This document shows, one piece after another, positions 24,337 to 33,218 of a DNA stretch of 34,032 bases. Position numbers and translations under genes: made by a program. The notes beneath the pieces were generated by a model. That model was not told where the DNA came from. It was given only the letters and a program-made list of their open reading frames with translations, and ran no database searches. Every line of letters begins with the position of its first letter. Position 1 is the stretch's first letter. Location: contig JAGRKB010000019.1 of NCBI GenBank assembly GCA_020442425.1, positions 1 to 34,032 on the forward strand, given 5' to 3'. This DNA comes from Alphaproteobacteria bacterium. GTDB lineage: Bacteria; Pseudomonadota; Alphaproteobacteria; Micavibrionales; Micavibrionaceae.

Positions 24337-25286
24337 TATTTAAAAGCTCCGCGCGTACGAGCCGCCGCAACTTTTACAGCTAAAGCACAAGACATCAATC
24401 TGGTTTCAATGCTATCTGCTCTGGAGGTAAGAATAATAGGAACTCGAGCGCCCAAAATAATTCCTGCCGCTTTTGCATTTCCTAAAAAAGTCAACTGTTT
24501 GGCCAAAATATTACATGACTCAAGATTGGGAGGGATTAGAATATCAGGGTCTCCGGCAACTTCAGAAACGATCCCCTTGGACTTTGCCGCTTCAACGCTA
24601 ATCGCATTGTCAAAAGCCAATGGCCCATCAATAATTCCATCAAGAATTTGACCACGCTCTGCCATTTTGCACAAACACGCGGCATCAATTGTCGCCTGCA
24701 TCTTACCATTTACTGTCTCGACTGCTGCGAGCAAAGCAACTTTAGGCTTTTGATTACCACCAAACAAAGCTCTCCAAAAGTAAATTGCATTTTGACAAAT
24801 ATCAGCTTTGATATCCAGGTCAGGGGAAATATTGACGGCGGCATCCGTAATCACAAGAGGTTTATGATAGGTAGGAATATCCATCAAATACGCATGAGAT
24901 AGTCTGCGCTCCGTCATCAGGGAGCGTGTAACAATCACGGCATGCAAGATTTCATCAGAGTGCAAACCACCCTTCATTAATGCATTGACCTCTCCTGAGG
25001 CAGCCATTTTTGCTGAAACTTGTGCAGCCTCATGACTGTGCTCAGTAGACACAATTTGAAAAGAAGAAATGTCTATTCCAGCCTCTTCAGCGGCAGACTG
25101 AATACGTGCCGCTGGCCCAACAAGAACAGGATCAATAAGCCCTCTATTCGTTGCCTCTGATACGGTCTCAATATCAACCGCACGAACAGGGTGAACAACC
25201 GCAGTCCTCAAAGCTTGATGCTCAGAACAGGACTCAATGGCTTTATCAAAACAGCCAACACATTTTTTTACCATAGATGCCCCCAT
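24336..25286 (-). CDS. pta: Phosphate acetyl/butyryltransferase
   Basis: A 316-residue acyltransferase of the Pta/Ptb family, which moves an acyl group between coenzyme A and phosphate. Seen: LRTAVVHPVRAVDIETV near the N-terminus, the ALMKGGLHSDEIL motif, the TDAAVNISPDLDIKADI block (about 146-163), and the DGPLAFDNAIS and AGDPDILIPPNLESCN blocks that frame the active site. Many alphaproteobacterial homologues carry an N-terminal MaoC-like hydratase domain; this one starts directly at the transferase. Acetyl versus butyryl preference cannot be read from sequence; the coupled ackA favours acetyl. Codon 5 (ATG at 25274), preceded by GGGGG, is an alternative start. It begins 9 bp after pepN. Confidence 0.88.
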   Translation of the reverse strand: MGASMVKKCVGCFDKAIESCSEHQALRTAVVHPVRAVDIETVSEATNRGLIDPVLVGPAARIQSAAEEAGIDISSFQIVSTEHSHEAAQVSAKMAASGEVNALMKGGLHSDEILHAVIVTRSLMTERRLSHAYLMDIPTYHKPLVITDAAVNISPDLDIKADICQNAIYFWRALFGGNQKPKVALLAAVETVNGKMQATIDAACLCKMAERGQILDGIIDGPLAFDNAISVEAAKSKGIVSEVAGDPDILIPPNLESCNILAKQLTFLGNAKAAGIILGARVPIILTSRADSIETRLMSCALAVKVAAARTRGAFK

Positions 25287-25295
25287 AGGGAAGTA

Positions 25296-27914
25296 TTAGT
25301 CACCCAGAATTTTGGACGCAATTTCATAGCTATTCGGAGAAAGATTTTTTTGTCCAACAATAGACACCAAAACTTCACGAATAAGCTTTTGGCGATGAGA
25401 ATTAAATTGCTTCCAATCCCTTAAAGATGTCAGAAGGCGAGACGCGATCTGAGGGTTAATCGGATCAAGTATGGAAATAAAACTTCCGAATAGTTGATAC
25501 CCCTGACCATCAGCAGCATGGAAAGCTACGGGATTTCTCATCGCAAATGATGCAAACAAAGAGCGCACACGATTAGGGTTCTTGATATTAAAATCAGGGT
25601 GAGAGCTTAGTAAGCGCACATCCTCAATCGTTGTAGGGCAGACAGCTCTCGCCTGAGCAGCAAACCATTTATCAATGACAAGAGGATAGTCTTTATATTG
25701 ATTATAAAAATGCTCCAGAACATCCTGACGGTCTGGACTTTGCGTATCTATCAGAGCATTCACAGCCATCATACGATCTGTCATATTATTGGCTGTAAAA
25801 TAATGACTTCTAGCCAAGGAGCAAGCCTGCTTATCGCCCTTACAAGTCAATAGTGATAAGACAACAGATTTTAGACTACGCTCTGCCATAGATTGAGCAT
25901 CCGGACAGTAATCCTTGATAACATTTAAGCGATAATACAATTCTTCAAGCAAATCTTTGCAACTATCCAATATATCATAGCGAATACGCATCTCGACCAA
26001 ATGAATGTGATCCGGCTCTATAATAGATCGTTCCTGAGAAATAATCGAAAAATCAGGCAGAGCCAACATGCGGGCAATTAAAGCCATATCATGTTGCCCC
26101 TCCAAAGCCTGTCGCAATAGCATGGTCACAGTATCCAGATAGGCACGATCAGTAACGGCCATATGCCCAGCCTCAACTGAATCAATCATGCGATTAATCA
26201 ATCGTAGGGATAAAATTTGAGAAGACTCCCAACGGTTAAAACCATCAGTATCATGAACCATCAGGAATCTTAGATCATCTTCCGACAAATCTGTGGTCAA
26301 TCGAATAGGGGCAGAAAAGTTTCTTAAAATAGAAGGGGTGGGGCGAGAGGCTATATTTTCAAAAATAAAGACTTCTTCTTTTTCTTTCAAATGAAGAACC
26401 TGCGTTGGTAGAATTTCACCTCCGTTTCCACTCAAAAGACCAATAGCAACGGGAACATGCATAGGCTGTTTATTCTTTTGACCCGGAGTATCAGGAATAT
26501 GCTGACTCAAAGTCAGGGTAAATCGCTTACTTTCTTCATCATAATGAGTGCGCGCTGTCACCTCTGGCGTACCGGCTTGGGAGTACCACAATTTGAACTG
26601 AGACAAATCCAGCCCCGAAACATCCTCCATGCACTGTACAAAATCATCACAAGTCACCGCATGACCATCAAAACGATTAAAATAGAGATCTGTCGCTTCT
26701 CTGTACTTTTCCGAACCCAATAAAGTGGCCTGCATACGAACAACTTCTGCACCTTTTTCGTAAACAGTAGTTGTGTAAAAATTATTAATCTCGATATATT
26801 GATCAGGGCGAACAGGGTGAGCCAAAGGCCCCCCATCCTCAGGAAATTGCATAGAACGCAAGCCCTCAACGTCATCAATACGCTGTACAGCACGAGAGTT
26901 CATATCGGCAGAAAATTCCTGATCCCGAAAAACTGTCAGGCCTTCTTTTAGGGATAACTGAAACCAATCGCGACAAGTTACACGATTTCCCGTCCAGTTG
27001 TGAAAATACTCATGACCAATAACGCTCTCAACCCGATAAAAATCCTGATCGGTTGCCGTTTCATGATGAGCCAAAACTAAAGCCGTATTAAAGATATTGA
27101 GCGAAGTATTTTCCATCGCTCCCATATTAAAATCAGAAACGGCGACAATATTAAAACGATCAAGCTCATATTCTCGCCCATAAACCTCTTCATCCCATTT
27201 CATGGATTTTTTCAAAGACTCCATAGCATGAAAACATTGGGATTGATCTCCATCACGAACATAAATCCGCAAATCGACTTTTCTTCCTGAACGAGTAATA
27301 AATTCATCTTGAATATATTCCAGTCTTCCGGCAACCAGAGCAAACAAATAGCAAGGCTTTGCAAAAGGATCATGCCAAACGGCAAAATGACGCCCCTGAT
27401 CGATCTCTCCGGAATCAATCAAGTTTCCGTTTGACAAAAGGACAGGACACAAGTCCTTAGGGGCCTCAATTCTGGTAGTAAAAACCGTCATAACATCAGG
27501 GCGGTCTTGAAAATAAGTTATCCTCCGAAACCCCTGGGCTTCACATTGGGTACAGTATGTATCTCCCGACTTATACAGACCTTCAAGAGCCGTATTAGCA
27601 GCCGGATCAAATTTGGTGGTGATTTCTAGTGTGAACTGCTCAGGAACACTATCAATTTTCAAATTATGTTCACCAAGCTGGTATGTATCTGAAGTGAGAC
27701 GAGTGCCATCCAGAATAACATCCAGCAACTCCATATTTTCACCATCCAAAAGCAATGATTTTGCATCTGGATTGTCCTTAACATAGGAAGCTTTGGAGGT
27801 AACGACCGCACCTTCATCTTCAATAGAGAAAAACAACTCCAAGGATAAAACCTTGAAATCAGGCTTTTTGTAATCCTTCAGAAATACTGTTTTAGGAGCT
27901 GTTTCTGTTCTCAT
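25296..27914 (-). CDS. pepN: Aminopeptidase N (M1 family)
   Basis: An 872-residue zinc aminopeptidase that trims N-terminal residues from peptides in the cytoplasm. The exopeptidase motif is G264-AMEN-268, and the zinc site is H301-E302-Y-F-H305 with E324 in SLKEGLTVFRDQEFS. The order of N-terminal beta domain (about 1-190), catalytic domain (about 191-435), a small beta domain and a helical C-terminal domain (about 535-872) is that of E. coli PepN, and the length is normal. GAGG stands about 10 nt before the ATG. It begins 24 bp after secA and is probably co-transcribed with it. Confidence 0.96.
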   Translation of the reverse strand: MRTETAPKTVFLKDYKKPDFKVLSLELFFSIEDEGAVVTSKASYVKDNPDAKSLLLDGENMELLDVILDGTRLTSDTYQLGEHNLKIDSVPEQFTLEITTKFDPAANTALEGLYKSGDTYCTQCEAQGFRRITYFQDRPDVMTVFTTRIEAPKDLCPVLLSNGNLIDSGEIDQGRHFAVWHDPFAKPCYLFALVAGRLEYIQDEFITRSGRKVDLRIYVRDGDQSQCFHAMESLKKSMKWDEEVYGREYELDRFNIVAVSDFNMGAMENTSLNIFNTALVLAHHETATDQDFYRVESVIGHEYFHNWTGNRVTCRDWFQLSLKEGLTVFRDQEFSADMNSRAVQRIDDVEGLRSMQFPEDGGPLAHPVRPDQYIEINNFYTTTVYEKGAEVVRMQATLLGSEKYREATDLYFNRFDGHAVTCDDFVQCMEDVSGLDLSQFKLWYSQAGTPEVTARTHYDEESKRFTLTLSQHIPDTPGQKNKQPMHVPVAIGLLSGNGGEILPTQVLHLKEKEEVFIFENIASRPTPSILRNFSAPIRLTTDLSEDDLRFLMVHDTDGFNRWESSQILSLRLINRMIDSVEAGHMAVTDRAYLDTVTMLLRQALEGQHDMALIARMLALPDFSIISQERSIIEPDHIHLVEMRIRYDILDSCKDLLEELYYRLNVIKDYCPDAQSMAERSLKSVVLSLLTCKGDKQACSLARSHYFTANNMTDRMMAVNALIDTQSPDRQDVLEHFYNQYKDYPLVIDKWFAAQARAVCPTTIEDVRLLSSHPDFNIKNPNRVRSLFASFAMRNPVAFHAADGQGYQLFGSFISILDPINPQIASRLLTSLRDWKQFNSHRQKLIREVLVSIVGQKNLSPNSYEIASKILGD

Positions 27915-27938
27915 ATTCTATAAACCTCAGGTCTAGTG

Positions 27939-30674
27939 TTAAATTTTTCCGTGACAATACTTAAATTTCTTACCAGAAGCACATGGGCAAGGTGCGTTCC
28001 GCGGAACATTTCCATCCCAAGTGCTGGAATCATTCTGATCAAACCTCTTTCTGAATTGAACAGTGTTATTTCCTGAAGCTGGTTGTGCCGAAGATGAATC
28101 ATCATCCAAAGCAGGATCATTTCTCGTAAGTCGTGCCTGTTCTTCAGCTTTGGCGCGCTGTTGCTCAATCATTTTTTTGTATGTCTGTTCATCAATATTA
28201 ATCTCGATAATGCTCAACTGTTGAACAATAGAGTGCCGCAGTCGCCCCATCATCGCTTCAAACATATTGAAAGCCTCGGATTTATATTCATTCAACGGAT
28301 CTCGTTGAGCAAATGCACGCAAGTTGATCCCTTGGCGCAAATGGTCAAGATGCAGCAAATGCTCTTTCCAGTTTTGATCGAGCAGGCGTAAGACAAAAGA
28401 CTTTTCAATATGATTGAAAAAATCATCTCCAGCTTGAGCACGTTTCTCAGCCATTTTGCTATCCGAAGCTTCAATCACACGATCAACAATCTCTTCATCC
28501 GCAATTCCTTCTTCCTTTGCCCAATCCTCAATCGGAAGATCAAGTCCCAACATGGAATGCAGTTCATGCTTCAAGCTCTCTACATTCCATTGCTCCGCAT
28601 AGGCATTAGGAGGAATCGCAACAGCAACCTGCTCACGAATAATATCATGACGCATCTCATCAACCATCTCAGTAACGGTCTGCATTTCCATGATTTCATG
28701 ACGCTGTTCGTAAATAACTTTACGCTGATCATTCATGACGTTATCAAATTTCAGCAAGTTCTTACGAATTTCATAGTGATGTTGCTCGACACGACGTTGA
28801 GCTGCCTCCAAACGACGGGAGAGAAGAGGGTGAGCTAGTGCTTCCCCATCCTTGAGTCCAATTTTATCATTGGTCAGGAGAGCTTCCAGAGTGTTACCCG
28901 CAAAAATACGTAACAAATCATCTTGTGTTGACAAAAAGAAAATAGAAGCCCCAGGATCACCTTGTCGACCGGAACGACCGCGCAACTGGTTATCAATACG
29001 GCGCGATTCATGTCGCTCCGTCCCTACAACGTAAAGGCCACCAGCCTCAAGGACAATCGCCTTGTCCGCCTCTATTTCTTGTCTGATTTTCTCTTCTAGT
29101 TTTTTACGAATTTCCTCGGGTGCATCGGTAGGGATATCTTCATGACAACGCATGTCAAAATTACCGCCCAATTGAATATCCGTACCGCGTCCGGCCATAT
29201 TGGTCGCAATCGTCACAGCCCCAGGACGTCCCGCCTGAGCAATAATACCGGCTTCCGTCTCATGATAGCGCGCATTCAAGACCTGATGAGGTATTTTTTC
29301 TTTCTTGAGCCGTGCAGAAAGCATTTCTGACTTATCGATAGAAACCGTTCCAACCAGCACAGGCTGCTTTCTCTCATGACATTCTTTAATCAAACTGATA
29401 ATTGCGACCTCTTTGTCTGCAATAGATTTGTAAATCTTGTCATTGTGGTCGATCCGAGCCACAGGAACATTGGTCGGAACTTCAACCACTCCGAGATTAT
29501 AGATATCCATAAATTCCGAAGCTTCCGTCAAAGCCGTTCCTGTCATGCCAGCCAGTTTGGGATACAAACGGAAATAGTTCTGGAAGGTAATAGACGCCAA
29601 CGTCTGATTTTCATTCTGGATGTCAACATGCTCTTTCGCTTCCAAAGCCTGATGAAGTCCTTCGGAGTAACGACGACCATCCATCATACGCCCTGTAAAC
29701 TCGTCTATAATGACAACCTTGCCATCCTTGACGATGTAATCTGTATCGCGAGCAAATAATTTGTGAGCTCTCAAGGCCTGATTGACATGATGAACCAGAG
29801 AAATATTCTGCGCATCATACAAGCCGCCGCTTTCCAGCAAACCATGTTCTGTTAGCAAAGCTTCGATATGCTCGACACCGCTTTCAGTAAAAGTCACCGT
29901 CTTGGCTTTTTCGTCCTTCTCGTAATCACTTTCCGTTAGGGATGGGATCAATTTATCAACGGCTACATATAATTCTGCAGCACTCTCTGCTGGGCCTGAA
30001 ATAATAAGAGGAGTCCGGGCTTCATCAATAAGAATAGAGTCAACCTCATCAACAATCGCAAAGTTGAATGGACGCTGAGCCATATCATCCAAACGATACT
30101 TCATATTATCGCGCAAATAATCAAATCCGAATTCGTTATTCGTACCGTATGTAACATCTGCAGCATAAGCGGCCTTACGTTCGTGATCCGGCATATTAGC
30201 GACAATACATCCGACACTCAGACCCAACCAGTTATAAAGCTCTCCCATCCATTCGGAGTCACGTTTGGCCAAGTAATCATTAACAGTGACAACATGTACA
30301 CCTTGACCACTTAGCGCATTCAGATAAACAGGCAAAGTAGCCATCAGAGTTTTACCTTCACCTGTGCGCATCTCTGCAATTTTACCCTGATGAAGAACAA
30401 CGCCGCCAATTAACTGCACATCAAAATGACGCATTCCAAAAACACGTTTGGACGCTTCACGAACAACAGCAAAAGCATCATGTAACAGAGTGTCCAGCTT
30501 CGCACCGTTTGCAAGTTTTTCTCTAAATTCAAGAGTCTTGCCCTTCAGCTCTTCATCGCTCAGGACTTGGTATTGAGACTCTAAATCATTAATTGCCGCA
30601 ACGTGAGGGCGTATATTTTTAATAATTCTATCATTGCTAGAACCAAAGAGTTTGGTCGCTATATTTAGTAACAT
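27939..30674 (-). CDS. secA: Preprotein translocase ATPase SecA
   Basis: A 911-residue motor that drives unfolded preproteins through SecYEG. Walker A is T104-GEGKT-109 in [11 protein letters not shown]; Walker B is D209-E210 in [10 protein letters not shown], then [21 protein letters not shown] and the [13 protein letters not shown] arginine-finger region are also clear. A disordered linker precedes the C-terminal zinc motif with C896, C898, C907 and H908, which binds SecB. Intact, of normal length. AAGGA lies 11 nt before the ATG. A promoter candidate stands upstream. It is divergent from the parvulin gene, whose exported product is likely a Sec substrate or folding factor for Sec cargo. 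Confidence 0.98.
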   Translation of the reverse strand: MLLNIATKLFGSSNDRIIKNIRPHVAAINDLESQYQVLSDEELKGKTLEFREKLANGAKLDTLLHDAFAVVREASKRVFGMRHFDVQLIGGVVLHQGKIAEMRTGEGKTLMATLPVYLNALSGQGVHVVTVNDYLAKRDSEWMGELYNWLGLSVGCIVANMPDHERKAAYAADVTYGTNNEFGFDYLRDNMKYRLDDMAQRPFNFAIVDEVDSILIDEARTPLIISGPAESAAELYVAVDKLIPSLTESDYEKDEKAKTVTFTESGVEHIEALLTEHGLLESGGLYDAQNISLVHHVNQALRAHKLFARDTDYIVKDGKVVIIDEFTGRMMDGRRYSEGLHQALEAKEHVDIQNENQTLASITFQNYFRLYPKLAGMTGTALTEASEFMDIYNLGVVEVPTNVPVARIDHNDKIYKSIADKEVAIISLIKECHERKQPVLVGTVSIDKSEMLSARLKKEKIPHQVLNARYHETEAGIIAQAGRPGAVTIATNMAGRGTDIQLGGNFDMRCHEDIPTDAPEEIRKKLEEKIRQEIEADKAIVLEAGGLYVVGTERHESRRIDNQLRGRSGRQGDPGASIFFLSTQDDLLRIFAGNTLEALLTNDKIGLKDGEALAHPLLSRRLEAAQRRVEQHHYEIRKNLLKFDNVMNDQRKVIYEQRHEIMEMQTVTEMVDEMRHDIIREQVAVAIPPNAYAEQWNVESLKHELHSMLGLDLPIEDWAKEEGIADEEIVDRVIEASDSKMAEKRAQAGDDFFNHIEKSFVLRLLDQNWKEHLLHLDHLRQGINLRAFAQRDPLNEYKSEAFNMFEAMMGRLRHSIVQQLSIIEINIDEQTYKKMIEQQRAKAEEQARLTRNDPALDDDSSSAQPASGNNTVQFRKRFDQNDSSTWDGNVPRNAPCPCASGKKFKYCHGKI

Positions 30675-30703
30675 AATGAATCAATTCCTTTTTATATCGC
30701 AAA

Positions 30704-30732
30704 CATATAAGCATCTCAGGCGGCAACGTCAA
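30704..30732 (-). promoter_or_regulatory. Candidate secA promoter
   Basis: Minus strand TTGACG (30732-30727), 17-nt spacer, TATATG (30709-30704). The -35 hexamer is the same as in the ccrM candidate. Predicted start near 30697 gives a short leader of about 23 nt before the secA ATG. No clear promoter for the divergent parvulin gene is seen in the remaining intergenic DNA. Confidence 0.5.
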
Positions 30733-30838
30733 TTACAGTGCTTAGCTTAGGCTTGATTATCCCGCGAATAAATGTATTTCAGCCCATCTTATCACTTGCA
30801 TGAGGGTAGGAGATATGCACAAATACGCCGCATGAAGA

Positions 30839-30854
30839 GCCTGAGCATTCAGGC
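30839..30854 (+). other. Hairpin in the region upstream of the parvulin gene
   Basis: GCCTGA-GCAT-TCAGGC, a perfect 6-bp stem followed by ATTTTCC, about 37 nt before the parvulin start. The short T-stretch makes it only marginally terminator-like; a leader structure is possible. Confidence 0.3.
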
Positions 30855-30891
30855 ATTTTCCTTAATATTACACAAGCCAAACGAGGTAAGA

Positions 30892-31884
30892 ATGAATAAG
30901 ACATTTCTAGGTCTGGCAATAGCCATAATCGTGGCAGCTGGCGCAGGCTACGGAGTATACAGCATGATGAGCAGTTCGGCTTCCCCTGAAGCCCAGACAT
31001 CAGCAGAGGTCGCTTCCGCAGAACAAAATCAAAATGATACTCAAAAGAACTCTGACGCAAATGCTAGTGAAGCCGCTTCAACAGAACCAGCCGCAGCGCC
31101 TGCAAACCAAGACAATCCGGTTGTAGCCATCGTAAACGGTGAAAACATCACACGATCTACCGTTATAGACTTCATGGGATCACTCCCGCCTCAAATGCAA
31201 AAACTTCCACCTGAGACTATTTTCCCTATGATTCAAGAGCAAGTAGTTAATGCAGAAATTGTAGACCAGAAAGCTGAAAAAGCAGGTATTGCAAATACTC
31301 CGGAAGTAGAAGAGCAGTTGGCAAAAGCCAAAGTACAAATTATTCGTGCCGTTTTTGCTGAAAAAGAGATCGAAGCCAATTATAAGGAAGCCGATACAAA
31401 AGCTGCCTACGACAAAATGGTTGCAGAAATGCCAAAAGTCGAAGAAGTTAAAGCCTCCCATATTTTGGTGGATGAAGAAGCCAAGGCTAAAGAAATCATC
31501 GCAAAGCTTAATGAAGGCGAAGATTTTTCCGAACTGGCAAAAGAATACTCTAAAGACAAATCTAACGCGGGCAACGGCGGAGACCTAGGCTACTTTGCTC
31601 AAGGCGACATGGTTAAAGAATTTGGAGACGCCGCATTCGCCTTGAAAAAGGACGAATATACAAAAGCTCCGGTTAAAACCCAATTCGGATACCACGTCAT
31701 CTTGCAACAAGACAAAAGAGACCGTCCGGCTCCTGCTTATGATGACGTAAAACAGGAATTGGAATCCAAAGTGAAGCGTGAACTCCTTACCAAAATGATG
31801 GGAGAGTGGCGCGATTCCTCAAAAGTGGAATTGCTTGACTTCAACGGAAAACCATATCCGGAAAAAGAAACCAAAACCAACTAA
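30892..31884 (+). CDS. Membrane-anchored parvulin-type peptidyl-prolyl isomerase
   Basis: About 330 residues. An N-terminal signal anchor (about 5-25, LGLAIAIIVAAGAGYGVYSM) leads into an Ala/Ser/Glu/Gln-rich disordered linker (about 27-75). A SurA-like N-domain follows (about 76-170, VAIVNGENITRST), then a PpiC/rotamase domain (about 185-275) with VKASHILVDEEAKA, FSELAKEYSKDKSNAGNGGDLGYF and TQFGYHVILQQDKR. It would act in the periplasm on proteins exported by Sec, with secA divergent to it. GAGGTAAG directly precedes the ATG at 30892; the frame stays open 40 codons further upstream, but that part has no signal or ribosome site. A strong terminator follows. Confidence 0.93.
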   Translation: MNKTFLGLAIAIIVAAGAGYGVYSMMSSSASPEAQTSAEVASAEQNQNDTQKNSDANASEAASTEPAAAPANQDNPVVAIVNGENITRSTVIDFMGSLPPQMQKLPPETIFPMIQEQVVNAEIVDQKAEKAGIANTPEVEEQLAKAKVQIIRAVFAEKEIEANYKEADTKAAYDKMVAEMPKVEEVKASHILVDEEAKAKEIIAKLNEGEDFSELAKEYSKDKSNAGNGGDLGYFAQGDMVKEFGDAAFALKKDEYTKAPVKTQFGYHVILQQDKRDRPAPAYDDVKQELESKVKRELLTKMMGEWRDSSKVELLDFNGKPYPEKETKTN

Positions 31885-31909
31885 TATTCGGTCAAACAAT
31901 ATTGATATC

Positions 31910-31944
31910 AATTCCCCCGCTACTATAATGGTGGGGGAATTTTT
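31910..31944 (+). terminator. Rho-independent terminator after the parvulin gene
   Basis: A perfect 9-bp stem (AATTCCCCC at 31910-31918 with GGGGGAATT at 31933-31941, extendable by wobble pairs) ends in five T (31940-31944). It lies 25 bp past the stop codon and isolates the parvulin gene from the MutT-like gene. Confidence 0.88.
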
Positions 31945-31968
31945 ATTGAAAAAAAGAAAGTTAATTGA

Positions 31969-32427
31969 ATGTCATACAAAATGAGCTGTGCAGAAGCACT
32001 CGCAGCGCCACCTCCGGACATGCCAACAAAAAAAATATTGTTAGTTGCAGCTGCCGCACTTATAGACAGAAAAAAAAGAATTCTCGTGGCGCAAAGACCG
32101 GAAGGAAAGCCAATGGCTGGACTTTGGGAGTTCCCCGGTGGAAAAATTGAACAGGGAGAAGTTCCTGAATACGCCCTTATGAGAGAATTGCGCGAAGAAC
32201 TGGGAATAGAAACACGCCCATGCGGAATGTTTCCCGTTGGATTTGCCTCACACAATTACCCTGACTTTCACCTGATTATGCCACTCTATGCCATAAGAGT
32301 TTGGAAAGAAGAGCCGGTAGCAAAAGAAGGACAAATGCTGCAATGGCTACCGGTTCAAGACTTATATTCATTGCCCATGCCTGATGCGGATAAACCTCTC
32401 ATCTCTCAACTGGAAGCAAATATCTAA
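31969..32427 (+). CDS. mutT: MutT-like Nudix hydrolase (probable 8-oxo-dGTP diphosphatase)
   Basis: A 152-residue Nudix enzyme. The box runs from G58 to about I80, with E63, the R72-E73 pair and E76-E77 in register, preceded by GLWEFPGG as in MutT. RILVAQRPEGKPMAGLWEFP is the classic 8-oxo-dGTPase lead, so it probably sanitises oxidised dGTP and complements mutY elsewhere in this window. Two starts are possible: ATG 31969 or codon 18 at 32020, where the conserved part begins; neither has a convincing Shine-Dalgarno. It lies 25 bp after a strong terminator, so its promoter must be very close or inside the terminator region. Confidence 0.88.
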   Translation: MSYKMSCAEALAAPPPDMPTKKILLVAAAALIDRKKRILVAQRPEGKPMAGLWEFPGGKIEQGEVPEYALMRELREELGIETRPCGMFPVGFASHNYPDFHLIMPLYAIRVWKEEPVAKEGQMLQWLPVQDLYSLPMPDADKPLISQLEANI

Positions 32428-32446
32428 ACAGTCTATAATAATAACC

Positions 32447-33199
32447 ATGTATCGCACGATTTACGATCTAAAGGACTTTTATAACTCACCAAGCGGAGAG
32501 CTGGTGAAAAAAGTCCTGCAATCGCAAATCAAACAATGGTGGCCATCAGCAAAAAACTTAAGACTGGTAGGAATAGGGTTTACTCAACCATACCTATCCT
32601 CATACCTTAATGAAGCAGAAAGAGTAATTTCAATTTCTCCTGCAGGACAGGGCATATACCCATGGCCAACGGCAGATCATAATCTTAACGCCTTAGCCGA
32701 AGAGTCTGAACTTCCATTGGAAACAAATTCTGTGGACAGGGTTTTGCTAATACATTCTCTGGAAAATGCTGAACTTTTAAAATCAAATTTGCAAGAAATA
32801 TGGCGCGTCCTGAAAAGCAACGGGCGTTTGATCGTAATCACACCAAACAGGCGAGGTCTATGGGCGCGTGCAGAATGGTCTCCCTTCGGACAAGGAACCC
32901 CATATTCCAGAGATCAGCTACGCTACTATCTACGCGAAAATTTATTCGTTTATGAAAGATCAACATGTACGCTCTACACGCCACCATTTCGCTGGAGTGT
33001 CCTTCAAAAATTCTGTGATAGCATGGAAAAAATACTTCCCTGGATTCTCCCCGGAATGGGGGGAGTTCACATCGTTGAAGCCAGCAAACAAATATATTCC
33101 GGTCTTCCATCATCTGCAGAATCAAGAGTTATCGTCAGAGGGCGTCAATCCATGCTTCCGGAGCCGGTACCCGATATGAGAATACCCCACAAAAAATAA
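32447..33199 (+). CDS. Class I SAM-dependent methyltransferase (Methyltransf_11 type)
   Basis: About 250 residues. The SAM-binding motif is LRLVGIGFTQPYL near residue 37, followed by ISPAGQGIYPWP, then LPLETNSVDRVLLIHSLEN and IWRVLKSNGRLIVITPN. The stretch NRRGLWAR..SPFGQGTPYSRDQL is a hallmark of an alphaproteobacterial family often found near gloB; its substrate is not known to me. The ATG at 32447 begins MYRTIYDLKDFY, the usual start; the frame opens 21 codons earlier inside the MutT-like gene. The Shine-Dalgarno is weak. It is 19 bp after the mutT-like stop and 19 bp before the chorismate mutase gene. Confidence 0.85.
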   Translation: MYRTIYDLKDFYNSPSGELVKKVLQSQIKQWWPSAKNLRLVGIGFTQPYLSSYLNEAERVISISPAGQGIYPWPTADHNLNALAEESELPLETNSVDRVLLIHSLENAELLKSNLQEIWRVLKSNGRLIVITPNRRGLWARAEWSPFGQGTPYSRDQLRYYLRENLFVYERSTCTLYTPPFRWSVLQKFCDSMEKILPWILPGMGGVHIVEASKQIYSGLPSSAESRVIVRGRQSMLPEPVPDMRIPHKK

Positions 33200-33218
33200 A
33201 TCAAAAAAAGGACAAGCA

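Noticed and set aside
30772..30891. A 40-codon N-terminal extension of the parvulin
   Set aside because: The ribosome site GAGGTAAG and the signal anchor both point to the ATG at 30892.
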